In this document: one piece after another, positions 17,889-26,846 of the stretch | Position numbering within the stretch: position 1 is the first letter of the stretch | Layout of the letters: each line of letters opens with the position of its first letter | Source: Gammaproteobacteria bacterium | GTDB taxonomy: Bacteria; Pseudomonadota; Gammaproteobacteria; Nevskiales; Nevskiaceae | Reading direction: 5' to 3' | Assembly: GCA_022599775.1 (NCBI GenBank) | Contig: JAHZLQ010000015.1 | Coordinates: 1-64,000, forward strand | Length of the DNA stretch: 64,000 nt | Notes under the pieces: generated by a model | Databases searched by the model: none | What the model was told of the DNA's origin: nothing | The model's input: the letters and a program-made list of their open reading frames with translations, nothing else | Program-made: the position numbers and the translations under genes

Positions 17889-19025
17889 GTGTGCCGCGGC
17901 CAACAGGGCTTTTCGCTGATTGAGTTGATGATCAGCATGACTCTGGGTCTGGTGCTGACCGGTGCGATCGCTGCGGTTTATCTGTCGACCAATCGCAGCA
18001 GTCGCCAGAACGATCTGATCGTCGGCATGCAGGATCAGGGACGTTTCGCCCTGTCCAATCTGTCGCGCGATCTGACGATGGCGGGCTACATGGGCGGCAT
18101 TCGCTACGCCGACGTGATCACTCCGAATCTGATGGATCTGGACGGCGGCAACGACATCACCTCGGCCACCAACGCTTTGCCGGTGTCTCAGGACTGCGGG
18201 CCGGACACGTCGCGATCCTGGGCATTCAATTTGCCGCTGCGTGCCGAATTTCGGAATCAGAGCGAGACCGCAAGCGCCTCATCACGCTGGCGCTGCCTGA
18301 ATGATGCGCTGATTCAGCCGGGAACCGACATCCTGGTCATTCGGCGCGTTTCCGGCGCTGCGAGTGCTCAGATGGGAGCCGACGCCGCTGATGTGACGCT
18401 CCGGCCCCATGAGTTCTACCTGCAGACCAACGGCGTGGCCGGCACCTTGATCCGTTGGGGCGCCGCGGCGACCGCCGCGCCGAGCTCGCTCGATAGTCCG
18501 GCTCTGCCGCCGATGCGCTTTCACCGTTTTCTGCCGCGTCTGTATTTTGTGCGCAGCTATACGAAAACGCCTGGCGACGGTCGGCCTGCCTTGTGTCGCA
18601 AGGAGCTGTGTCACACGGGCTTTTCCGGGACCAGCGGCAGTGAAACCGCCCGCTGTGGCGCTTCGGATGCTGCCGCATCAGCGACCGGTGTCTACACCGA
18701 GTGCATCGCCGAAGGCGTGGAGGACTTGCAGATCAGCTGGGGCCTCGACACGGATGGCGATGAAGTGCCCGATCGCTACAGCAGCACGCCCGGAGACGAA
18801 CTTCAGACGCGGGCGGTGACGGCGCAGATCGCCTTGCTGGTGCGTTCGCGTGATGGCGATGCGACATATACGAATCAGAACAGCTACCAGATTGGCGACA
18901 AGGACGAGCCGTTCGTGCCCTCCGAGGTCGTCGACCCGCAGGGTACGGCCGAAGTCGACAAGGCCAGGCACTACTATCGGCGGATCTATTCGACGACGGT
19001 CAAGCTGCGCAATGGGGGAGCCTGA
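17889..19025 (+). CDS. pilW: PilW, type IV pilus minor pilin/assembly protein
   Basis: 378 residues from GTG 17889, with GAGGG 7 bases upstream. The open frame extends further but into pilV. The prepilin motif is CRGQQGFSLIELMISMTLGL, with cleavage before Phe. Large PilW-type C-terminal domain: NLSRDLTMAGYMGG is the family's early signature, and EDLQISWGLDTDGDEVPDRY comes later. Minor pilins PilV/W/X/E prime pilus assembly and carry PilY1 to the tip. It starts 10 bases after pilV. Confidence 0.85.
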   Translation: MCRGQQGFSLIELMISMTLGLVLTGAIAAVYLSTNRSSRQNDLIVGMQDQGRFALSNLSRDLTMAGYMGGIRYADVITPNLMDLDGGNDITSATNALPVSQDCGPDTSRSWAFNLPLRAEFRNQSETASASSRWRCLNDALIQPGTDILVIRRVSGAASAQMGADAADVTLRPHEFYLQTNGVAGTLIRWGAAATAAPSSLDSPALPPMRFHRFLPRLYFVRSYTKTPGDGRPALCRKELCHTGFSGTSGSETARCGASDAAASATGVYTECIAEGVEDLQISWGLDTDGDEVPDRYSSTPGDELQTRAVTAQIALLVRSRDGDATYTNQNSYQIGDKDEPFVPSEVVDPQGTAEVDKARHYYRRIYSTTVKLRNGGA

Positions 19026-19026
19026 T

Positions 19027-19605
19027 ATGGGGATATTCGCCAGCAAGTGTGCGGTGCGCCATCAGTCGGGTGCTGCGCTGGCGACCGCACTATTGTTCCT
19101 GATCGTGCTGACCCTGCTGAGTCTGGTCGCGATGCGGTCCGGGCGGGTGGACCTGCGCTTGGCTTTGAACGACGAAAGCCGGATGGCCGCTGCGCAGAGC
19201 GCGCAGTCGATCCTGGAATCGGTGCTGGCCGATGCCCGATACCTGGAGGTGCGGCCGGGCTCCGACTATGTCCAGTCCTGTTACGTGGCTTCAGATCTGG
19301 ACATCGAATCGCTGGAATCCGAATACGGTTTCGAGTGTCCGAACAACGGCCCCGATTTGATCGACCTGCCCGACTCGATTCTGGCGGATCATGCATACAC
19401 GTCGGTACATCGCGATGCCGTCGGAGGACTCGACTTCGCGCCGATGTCGGCACTGCGCGAAGGTGATAGCGGGCTGCGCTACCAACTCGCCGGGTTCACG
19501 GTGACGGCGGGCTTCGACCGCAGCCAGGGGGCGCTGGGTGGAGCCGAGGTGGCGCAGGGGGTTTACGTCAAGCTTGATACGCGCGCCGGCCTGACGGTGC
19601 GATAG
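19027..19605 (+). CDS. pilX: PilX-type minor pilin
   Basis: 192 residues from ATG 19027, one base after the pilW stop. The N-terminus RHQSGAALATALLFLIVLTLLSLVAMRSG is the PilX-type hydrophobic helix. As is usual for PilX, the segment lacks the Phe+1 and Glu+5 of a classic prepilin. The remainder is short and poorly conserved, with one C...C pair (QSCYVAS, GFECPNN). Context between pilW and pilY1 supports the assignment. Confidence 0.8.
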   Translation: MGIFASKCAVRHQSGAALATALLFLIVLTLLSLVAMRSGRVDLRLALNDESRMAAAQSAQSILESVLADARYLEVRPGSDYVQSCYVASDLDIESLESEYGFECPNNGPDLIDLPDSILADHAYTSVHRDAVGGLDFAPMSALREGDSGLRYQLAGFTVTAGFDRSQGALGGAEVAQGVYVKLDTRAGLTVR

Positions 19606-19613
19606 GGGGGGGC

Positions 19614-22600
19614 ATGAAAACCGCACGGAGCCGATTCATCGCATTGATCGTGGGGCTTGTCTGCGCGGTGCCGGCCGCGTTCGCCGACGATATCGACATC
19701 TACACCAATGCCAGCGACAGCCCGCTGCGCAAGCCGCTGACGATCCTGGTGCTCGATCTCAACCTGCTCGGCATCTGCGACAGTACCGGCCTGGTGACGC
19801 CGACCAGCAACCCGGACAGCCTGCAGAATCCGCAGCTGTGCCTTGATCTGCAGAACACACTGCTACTCGACGAGCTGCTGGGCGGGCTGACCGATGACCC
19901 CGAGCAGTTTCTCACCGATCTCCTGTTCGGCGCGGATGATGACAAAGGCGATCTGGCACTTGAGCTATGTGATCTTTACGGTCTGCTCGGGCTGGACTCA
20001 CCGATCGGCACGCTGCCGGTGCTTGGTCCTTTGCTGAAACCCTTGCTGGGCGGCATTTCCACCTTGAGTTGCGCCACCGTGGGTTTGATCTTGGCCATTC
20101 CGATCGTCGGCCCGATCGTGGAGGCCACGCTTGATGGTTTCATCGGCCAACTTGTCTCGGGATTGGTCGATCCCCTGTTGACCACGGTCGTGGGCCAACT
20201 TCCGCAAACCGTGATCGGCCTGTTGAATACCACGGTCTCCGGGGTTCTCAATCTGGGTCAGATCGGACTGATTGGACTGCTGGAGTCGATCCTCAACCAG
20301 CTGATCGATTCCGAGGTAGCGATCATGGTGTCGCATGCGGACCGCTCGAACGCGGCCGGCAACGGCGCCGCAGACTGCGCGTTCGGCGACGAAGCGGCGA
20401 TCGCCATGACTCGAAGGGAAACGCCGAATTGCAGCAATGGCGCCTACTTCCTGTTGGGTCCGACACCGCTAATTGACGACGGTACGGTTGTCGACGTGCT
20501 CGCCTATGTCGGCAATCTGCTCGGCAATATCCTGGATCTGTCGAATATCGGTGATGCCTTGACCGCGACCCTGGCCACCGCCGTGACCTCGCCGACGCAG
20601 CTATTGCCTCCGTACCAGGGCAAAGAAGTCTACGTCGAGATCGCGCAGCTGTTGTCGGGCGGTGAGGTCTACAACGCGCCGTTGGATCGCTGGGATGGTC
20701 TTACCGGTTTGATCGGTCGCGATCACGGCATCGAATCCGGCGGCCACTATCAGCGTCCTGATCTCGAATGCCGTACGGCCAACGTGCTCAACATCCAGTT
20801 GACCCAAAGTGTGGTCGATACAGAATCCGATGCGCGGCTCGCTGAGCTTTTCCCGGGTGCGGTCAATGGAGGGGATATCGCCTTCGTGGATCTGGTGCGC
20901 GAGGCCCAGGAAATCGGCTTCGATGACGGCACCGGTCACACGGTGACCCTCAGCTCGCATTTCATCGTTCAGGAAAACCTGTCCAGCTTCGACGCTCTGG
21001 TGAATGTCGGCGCCAATGTGACGACCTATGCCAACAACTTAGGCCTGCTCAATCTAGGCAAGACCGCCGCGCAATTGCTGCAACCGACGCTGGTGGTCGA
21101 CGCCTCCTTGCTGACGCCGAGCCAAACCTTCGACCTGAGCCAACCCGGGCGGGTCACCGGCGACGCCTACTTCGGCCTGTTCCGGCCGGCCGAGGACATG
21201 CATCCACGCTGGGATGGCAACCTCAAGAAACTGGCGCTTGAATCGGACAATGGCAGTTACAGCTACGTCGACGTCAACGGCGACGAGGCGATCGCGGACG
21301 ATGGCCGGATCAAACCCGGCGCGCTGAGTTTCTGGACCGAGACCGGCGGCAAGCTTGGTGGCCGCAGCGGCGACGGTCGCGATGCGACGCTCGGCGGTGC
21401 CGGCCAGCGCATACCCGGTTATCAGTACGGTGGCGGCGGCAATCCCGGTCGTTCCAACAGCAATGGCAAGCGCAAGCTCTTCTACGATCATCGCGCCAGC
21501 TTCAATGGCGCATTGAGCCTGAGGGGCCTGGACGCCGACGCCGGCGACACGATGGCCGAACTGCAGCCCGATCTCGGGGCGGCGAACGCAAGCGAAGCCC
21601 AGGAGCTGCTGCTGTATGTCCGAGGCTTCGAGGTCGGCACCAGCAGTGCCAGCAAGGGGACGTCCAGCAGTCTCAAGGGGCGCGAGTGGATGCACGGCGC
21701 GGTGCTGCATTCGCGCCCGGTGGCGATCAACTATGGCGCACGCGGCAGCTACAGCGACGACAACCCGGATGTGCGTCTGGTCTACGGTGCCGCCGACGGT
21801 TTCCTGCGCATGTTGCGCAACACCAACAGCGGCGGTGCGGAGTCCGGCGTCGAGGCCTGGGCGTTCATGCCGCGTGTCTTGATGAAGACGCAGAAGGTAC
21901 TGCGCGACAATCAGCCGGGCGGCCCGATTCCGCACGGTGTCGATGGTGCGCCATCGGTCCTGCTGATCGACCGTGACAGCAGCGGACATTCACCGGGGGA
22001 CGGCAAGATCGAAAGCAGCAACGCAAATGATCACGCCTATCTGTTCTTCGGCGTCGGCCGCGGCGCCAACCTGCAATTCGCTGGCAGCAGTTACATCTAC
22101 GCGCTCGACGTGACCGATCCGGACAATCCTGAACTGTTGTGGAGGATCGGTGCCGATGGTCTGTATCGCGCCAGCGGTGGCGTCAGCAGCGGGCAGGCCT
22201 GGTACGCGAGTCTGGCGATGAGCACCTCGGCGCCGCAAGTCGGGCGACTGAGGCTGGAGCGCAACGGTGCGGCGGAAGCAGTCGATGTCTTGATCTTTGG
22301 GGGCGGTTACTACGGCGGACATGGCAGCGCCAACGAATCGCTGTACAAGGACATGAGCGGAACCGTCGGCAGCGATGACCTGGCCGGCAAGGGTGTATAC
22401 ATCGTCGATGCGCTCACCGGCGAGCTGATCTGGCGGACCGAGACCGGGGCCACGATGGCCTGGAACGGCGCGAACCGCAGTTTCCGGCATCCGCTGATCG
22501 CCGACAGCATCGCGGCGGACCTGTCGCTGGTGGACAGCGATGGCGACGGCTATACCGACCGGCTCTATGGCCTGGATACCGGTGGCCGCCTGTGGCGTGC

Positions 22601-23348
22601 AGACCTGCCCGGCAGCGATCCGGCGGATTGGACCTACGGTCCGCTCGCCAGCGTGGGACGCCACAACCACAGTGATCAGGCAGCGAGCCTCGCGGATGAT
22701 CGCCGGTTCTTCCAGGCACCGGATTATGTTCCGTTCCGCGACGATAACGGCGTGTTCGATGCCGTGGTATTCGCAAGCGGCAACCGCGCGGCGCCGCTGA
22801 GCACGGCCACCAACGACTATCTGTACATGTACCGCGATACACGGATTCGTTCAGGCAAGATGGTCGATGACTTGATCGATACCGAAAGCGGACTGGCCCA
22901 GCAGGCCGATTTCGTCGATCTCACGCAAGCCTGCGCGAGCGGGCAGGCGAACTGTGCCGACGGCAAGGATCTGTCGAACGGCTGGAAGCTGAGCCTGACT
23001 GGCGCCGGTGAAAAAGCCTTGTCTCAGCCTCTGACTTCCGGCGGCGTGGTTTTCCTGAGCAGCTATTTGCCGACTGATCCCGATGAGGCCAGCTGCGAGC
23101 CGCGTGAAGGCGACGGCAGGTTCTACGCGGTATCGCTCAGCGACAGCCGCCCAGTCGACCTGAGCCAGTTTGCCGACGATGGCGACGGCGATGCGCGCAG
23201 CACCTTGAGCGCCACGCCGGGATTGAGCGGGCAGTTCGATACCCTGGGCCGGGCCGTCACCGCAAACACGGAGACGTTTCCTTTGAGAACCCGCCGCTTC
23301 TACGATGTGTACTGGCGGGAACGCCGGGGCGACGAGGCGTTGCAATGA
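19614..23348 (+). CDS. pilY1: PilY1, type IV pilus tip-associated protein
   Basis: 1244 residues with a signal peptide (FIALIVGLVCAVPAAFA). PilY1 sits at the pilus tip, opposes PilT retraction and can act in adhesion and surface sensing. The C-terminal part (about 650-1200) is the PilY1 beta-propeller: HSRPVAINYG, VYGAADGFLRML, AYLFFGVGRG, FGGGYYGG. Its calcium loop is DSDGDGYTD near residues 974-982. Unusually, the position where a von Willebrand A domain is expected lacks a DxSxS motif. In its place residues about 115-235 are a strikingly hydrophobic Leu/Gly/Ile/Val-rich stretch with Pro spacers. Confidence 0.88.
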   Translation: MKTARSRFIALIVGLVCAVPAAFADDIDIYTNASDSPLRKPLTILVLDLNLLGICDSTGLVTPTSNPDSLQNPQLCLDLQNTLLLDELLGGLTDDPEQFLTDLLFGADDDKGDLALELCDLYGLLGLDSPIGTLPVLGPLLKPLLGGISTLSCATVGLILAIPIVGPIVEATLDGFIGQLVSGLVDPLLTTVVGQLPQTVIGLLNTTVSGVLNLGQIGLIGLLESILNQLIDSEVAIMVSHADRSNAAGNGAADCAFGDEAAIAMTRRETPNCSNGAYFLLGPTPLIDDGTVVDVLAYVGNLLGNILDLSNIGDALTATLATAVTSPTQLLPPYQGKEVYVEIAQLLSGGEVYNAPLDRWDGLTGLIGRDHGIESGGHYQRPDLECRTANVLNIQLTQSVVDTESDARLAELFPGAVNGGDIAFVDLVREAQEIGFDDGTGHTVTLSSHFIVQENLSSFDALVNVGANVTTYANNLGLLNLGKTAAQLLQPTLVVDASLLTPSQTFDLSQPGRVTGDAYFGLFRPAEDMHPRWDGNLKKLALESDNGSYSYVDVNGDEAIADDGRIKPGALSFWTETGGKLGGRSGDGRDATLGGAGQRIPGYQYGGGGNPGRSNSNGKRKLFYDHRASFNGALSLRGLDADAGDTMAELQPDLGAANASEAQELLLYVRGFEVGTSSASKGTSSSLKGREWMHGAVLHSRPVAINYGARGSYSDDNPDVRLVYGAADGFLRMLRNTNSGGAESGVEAWAFMPRVLMKTQKVLRDNQPGGPIPHGVDGAPSVLLIDRDSSGHSPGDGKIESSNANDHAYLFFGVGRGANLQFAGSSYIYALDVTDPDNPELLWRIGADGLYRASGGVSSGQAWYASLAMSTSAPQVGRLRLERNGAAEAVDVLIFGGGYYGGHGSANESLYKDMSGTVGSDDLAGKGVYIVDALTGELIWRTETGATMAWNGANRSFRHPLIADSIAADLSLVDSDGDGYTDRLYGLDTGGRLWRADLPGSDPADWTYGPLASVGRHNHSDQAASLADDRRFFQAPDYVPFRDDNGVFDAVVFASGNRAAPLSTATNDYLYMYRDTRIRSGKMVDDLIDTESGLAQQADFVDLTQACASGQANCADGKDLSNGWKLSLTGAGEKALSQPLTSGGVVFLSSYLPTDPDEASCEPREGDGRFYAVSLSDSRPVDLSQFADDGDGDARSTLSATPGLSGQFDTLGRAVTANTETFPLRTRRFYDVYWRERRGDEALQ

Positions 23349-23833
23349 AGCAGCCGGGTTCAAGGCCAGGCGGATTCAGTCTGGTCGAGCTGATGGTGAC
23401 GGTGGCGATCGTGGCGATTCTTGCCTCGATCGCCTACCCCAGTTATCGCGGCTATGTGCTGCGCGCCAACCGTACCGCGGCCAAGGGCGCCCTGAGCGAA
23501 ATTGCCTCGCGTCAGGAAGGGTACTTCGTGGATCGCAAGGGCTACGCCGGCACGCTCAGCGCACTGGGCTATGCCGCCGCGACCCTGTATCTGGCGTCCG
23601 ATGGGACACTGTCCGCAAGTGAACAGACCTCCAGCATCTACAGAATCAGTCTGTCCGGCGGCCTGACGAACACTTGCCCCAGTACCGGGACCGTCAGCAC
23701 GACGAACTACTCGATCCTGGCCGTGCCGGTTGCCTCGCAGGCCAGCGATACCGTTTGCGGAAGCCTCTGTCTGGGGGCGAGCGGCCGTAAACTGGCCTCG
23801 GGCACCCGTCCGGAAAACTGCTGGTCCCGATAG
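23345..23833 (+). CDS. pilE: PilE-type minor pilin
   Basis: 162 residues; its ATG overlaps the pilY1 stop (ATGA). The classic prepilin start is GGFSLVELMVTVAIVAILASIAYPSYRGY, followed by the Neisseria-PilE-like TAAKGALSEIASRQEGYF segment. Cysteines at the C-terminus (CPSTG, CGSLCLG, ENCW) could close a D-loop. As last gene of the operon, it is a minor pilin rather than the major subunit. The following 239 bases hold no clear gene. Confidence 0.87.
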   Translation: MKQPGSRPGGFSLVELMVTVAIVAILASIAYPSYRGYVLRANRTAAKGALSEIASRQEGYFVDRKGYAGTLSALGYAAATLYLASDGTLSASEQTSSIYRISLSGGLTNTCPSTGTVSTTNYSILAVPVASQASDTVCGSLCLGASGRKLASGTRPENCWSR

Positions 23834-24072
23834 AGTACGGGTGTAAAAGTCATGAATTGAGAAAATGAAAAGTCTGTGCCATTGTCCCCACTCGGGGGGC
23901 GCTTCGCAGCGTTCCAGAGATTGAGAGCAGGCAGGTAGGGTGGCCCAGCAACTGATTCATGTCTCGCGCGTCCGTCCATCGGAACGCGCTAACCGCTGAT
24001 CGGTGTGGGCGCGGTGGCGCAAAAACCTTGTTCTAGACTCTCGGCAGGTGCTCACAGGGCTGGAGAACATTG

Positions 24073-24276
24073 ATGTCGCTGCTCAAGAAATTCATCTATC
24101 GATTGCCGGGCGTACGCCAGGTTCTGGCCTTGCGCGGCGCGGTCGCGATGATCGATGCCCGCCAGACCGTCAGTGGCCAAGGCCAACCGCGGTCCGGTGA
24201 CGACTCCGTTTCGCAGGCCGCAGCGAAGACCCAGTCGGACAAGGAATCGGTCGCACGCATCGGATTGGCGGCCTGA
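24073..24276 (+). CDS. Possible small basic protein, unknown
   Basis: 67 residues from ATG 24073 (GGAGA about 8 bases upstream). The sequence is MSLLKKFIYRLPGVRQVLALRG..., an amphipathic N-terminal helix with a polar Ser/Gln/Asp-rich tail. GC-rich third codon positions agree with neighbouring genes, which favours a real gene. I do not recognise a family. It stands alone between pilE and the GH8 gene and is followed by a hairpin (24312-24333). Confidence 0.4.
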   Translation: MSLLKKFIYRLPGVRQVLALRGAVAMIDARQTVSGQGQPRSGDDSVSQAAAKTQSDKESVARIGLAA

Positions 24277-24311
24277 ATTCAGGCGCGCGAACGCCGCTGG
24301 CGTCGCGCGAT

Positions 24312-24333
24312 GCGATGCAGATCCCTGCATCGC
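24312..24333 (+). terminator. Possible intrinsic terminator after the small gene
   Basis: GCGATGCAG (24312-24320) pairs with CTGCATCGC (24325-24333) around a 4-base loop and is followed by GCTTTACCTTTG. The stem is good but the U-tract is weak. Confidence 0.35.
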
Positions 24334-24385
24334 GCTTTACCTTTGAGGTTCAGCCTAGCAGGATGAGCGCAGGCACCCGCCGAGG

Positions 24386-25558
24386 GTGCGAAATCTCGTT
24401 CTGAGGGTATCGTTGGTGGCAAGTCTGAACTTCGTGTTCCGTATCGTTTTTCATGGGATTTGGCTGAGCATCATCGTGTTCGCCAGCGCCTGTTCCTCGG
24501 CTCGCGATGACGGTTGGGCCGACTGGCAACACTTCAAGGATCGGTTCATCCAGCAGGATGGACGGGTCATTGATCTCACCTTCGGCCAGAAGAGCACGTC
24601 GGAAGGGCAGGGTTACGCCTTGTTCTTTGCTTTGGTCGCGAATGATCGCGAACGCTTCGACGCGATTCTGCAGTGGACCCATCTCAATCTCGCCGAACGC
24701 CGACTGGGTGACATGCTGCCGGCCTGGCATTGGGGGCGGCACGAGGACGGCAGCTGGCGCACCGTCGATTCCAACTCCGCGGCAGACGGCGATTTATGGG
24801 TCGCGCATTCGCTGCTGGAAGCGGGACGTCTGTGGGGCGTGCCGGAGTACGAGGCCACGGGCCGCAAGCTGATCCGCTTGATTGCCGAAAAGGAAACGGT
24901 GGTCGCCGGCAAGACCGGTGCACTGCTTTTGCCGGCGCCAGTGGGTTTTGCCCTGGCCGATGGCCGCTACGAAATCGATCCATCCTATATCCCGCCGTTC
25001 CAGTTCCGGTACTTGGCGACACGTGACCCGGACGGCCCCTGGTTGGCGATTCTGCGCAACTACCTGCGCATGAGTCCCCGGATATTCAGCGCCGGCGTAG
25101 CGCCGGACACACTGGTGGTGGACAGCGAAGACCAGGTGTTTCCGGATACCGAGCGCGAGCCGGCCGGGAGTTACGACGCGATCAGGGTCTACATGTGGGC
25201 GGCGATGTCCGGTGCGGACGGCAAGTCGCAGCTCAAGCTACTGGCACCGTTCGTGGAGCTGATCCGGGAAAAGGGCGTACCGCCCGAAAAGCTCGATCCG
25301 GTCAGTGGGCAGCCGGTGCCGAACGACTGGGCCCCGATCGGATTCTCCGGCGCGGTCCTGCCGTTCCTGAAGGTCATCGGCGAGGACAAACTGCTCGACA
25401 AGCAGCTGTCGCGACTCAAGCGGGATCGGACCCAGGCCCGCCTGAGCAAGTCGACGAACTATTACGATGATGTGCTGGTGCTGTTCGGCAAGGGTTGGCT
25501 GGACGGCCGCTATCGCTTCGACGAGCAGGGCTACCTGCATACCGAATGGTCGAAGTAG
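24386..25558 (+). CDS. Glycoside hydrolase family 8 (BcsZ-like endoglucanase)
   Basis: 390 residues from GTG 24386; GTG 24416 is also possible. The N-terminal hydrophobic segment ends in FASAC, a plausible lipobox or signal cleavage. GH8 features: STSEGQGYALFFALVANDRERFD with the catalytic acid Glu, LPAWHWGRHEDGSW, NSAADGDLWVAHSLLEAGRLW with the DADLW-like motif, and SYDAIRVYMWAAM. GH8 enzymes cut beta-1,4-glucans. No bcs cellulose synthase is nearby. Its neighbour is a Wzx/Wzy exopolysaccharide cluster, so it probably trims or releases that polymer. Confidence 0.85.
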   Translation: MRNLVLRVSLVASLNFVFRIVFHGIWLSIIVFASACSSARDDGWADWQHFKDRFIQQDGRVIDLTFGQKSTSEGQGYALFFALVANDRERFDAILQWTHLNLAERRLGDMLPAWHWGRHEDGSWRTVDSNSAADGDLWVAHSLLEAGRLWGVPEYEATGRKLIRLIAEKETVVAGKTGALLLPAPVGFALADGRYEIDPSYIPPFQFRYLATRDPDGPWLAILRNYLRMSPRIFSAGVAPDTLVVDSEDQVFPDTEREPAGSYDAIRVYMWAAMSGADGKSQLKLLAPFVELIREKGVPPEKLDPVSGQPVPNDWAPIGFSGAVLPFLKVIGEDKLLDKQLSRLKRDRTQARLSKSTNYYDDVLVLFGKGWLDGRYRFDEQGYLHTEWSK

Positions 25559-25565
25559 CGCAGCC

Positions 25566-26846
25566 TCACGCCGGGGCCAGCGATTCCTGCCGTATGCGTG
25601 ACTCGCGCATGATGAGCACGATGGTACCGGTCAGACTGACTGCTTCGCCCACCAGCATCCCCAGCAGCGCGCCGACCTGGCCGTATTGCAACATGCCCCA
25701 GTAGCTGATCAGGATCGACAGCAGGGCGCTTCCCAAGGTCAGACCGGCCATGATCCGGAAGCGCTCGCGCGCGGCCAGCAGGTAGACGATCTGATCTCGA
25801 ATGACCGTCAGCAGGAAGATGGCTGACCACATCAGCAGCAAGGGGTCGCGGCTGTCGAAGTGCTTGTTGAGCACGGTGCCGAAGATCCAGTCGCGCAGCA
25901 GCCACATGACCGCGAAGTAGCACAGCGAGATCGTCGCCATGCCGGCTGCGAACAGTGTCAGGCGGCGGATCACCGTGGGTGCGCCGTGCGCATGGAGCCA
26001 GCCCGAGGTGAGCGGCAGCATCAGCGACCGAATGCCGCTCGACAGCAGGTTGATCGGCATCATCAGCAGCCGGGCCGCAGCGATCGCGGCCACGGCCTCC
26101 ACGCTGAGTACGCCCGCCACGAGATAGCTGTAGCCCTGACCGAAGGTCCAGTGAATGCCGGCACCGCTGGCCGACCACAGCCCCATGGGCGCGATGCTGC
26201 GCAGGATTCCGGGTGCGCCGCCGGGAGTCCAGGCGTGACTGCTGAGCACGCGCCGCCGCAGCAACCAGAATCCGACCGCAGCCGCGAGGCCCAATGCGGA
26301 GACGGTTGCTGCGGCCGGCATCGGTGTGATCGTCGCCAGCGCAGCGCCGCTGATGAGCAGGATCACGTAGGGAATATCGGCGCCGAGCACGGCTTCGGGG
26401 CGGCGATAGGCATGCAGTACCAGACGCAACATCTCGCGATGCAGCGAGCACAGGGCGGCGACCACGCCGGCCAGCAATATCCACATGATATTGCCACCCA
26501 TCCAGCCGGCCTGAGCGCCAAAACCGATCACGACCGCGGCCATTGCGGCAACGGCGAAATAGAGCCGCCGCTGTTCCTGGAACAGGCTTGCCGTCAGGTC
26601 GCCGCGTCCTGCGGCGTCCAGCTGCGACATGCGGACCACCATGGGCGGACCGATAAACGCGTTCTGCAGTGCGGTCAGCAACAGCAGCGCGTTCCAGACC
26701 AGCACATACCAGCCGTACTCCAGGTCCGTGGAGCGCCGGATCAGCAGCACGCCCACCAGCAGGTTGGCGGCGGACAGCACAGCCTGATCGACGACTGCGC
26801 TGCTGAACATGCGGACAAAGAGTGTCCGCGGGGAAGGGGCACTCAC
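25566..26846 (-). CDS. Wzx-type polysaccharide flippase
   Basis: 426 residues from GTG 26846, which overlaps the upstream GT2 stop as GTGA. A longer frame runs back through the GT2 gene and is spurious. About 12 hydrophobic helices are visible, starting FSSAVVDQAVLSAANLLVGVLLIRR, the usual first helix of the Wzx/MATE-like polysaccharide transporter family. It would flip the undecaprenyl-linked repeat unit to the periplasmic face. Last gene of the left-reading exopolysaccharide operon. Confidence 0.82.
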   Translation of the reverse strand: MSAPSPRTLFVRMFSSAVVDQAVLSAANLLVGVLLIRRSTDLEYGWYVLVWNALLLLTALQNAFIGPPMVVRMSQLDAAGRGDLTASLFQEQRRLYFAVAAMAAVVIGFGAQAGWMGGNIMWILLAGVVAALCSLHREMLRLVLHAYRRPEAVLGADIPYVILLISGAALATITPMPAAATVSALGLAAAVGFWLLRRRVLSSHAWTPGGAPGILRSIAPMGLWSASGAGIHWTFGQGYSYLVAGVLSVEAVAAIAAARLLMMPINLLSSGIRSLMLPLTSGWLHAHGAPTVIRRLTLFAAGMATISLCYFAVMWLLRDWIFGTVLNKHFDSRDPLLLMWSAIFLLTVIRDQIVYLLAARERFRIMAGLTLGSALLSILISYWGMLQYGQVGALLGMLVGEAVSLTGTIVLIMRESRIRQESLAPA

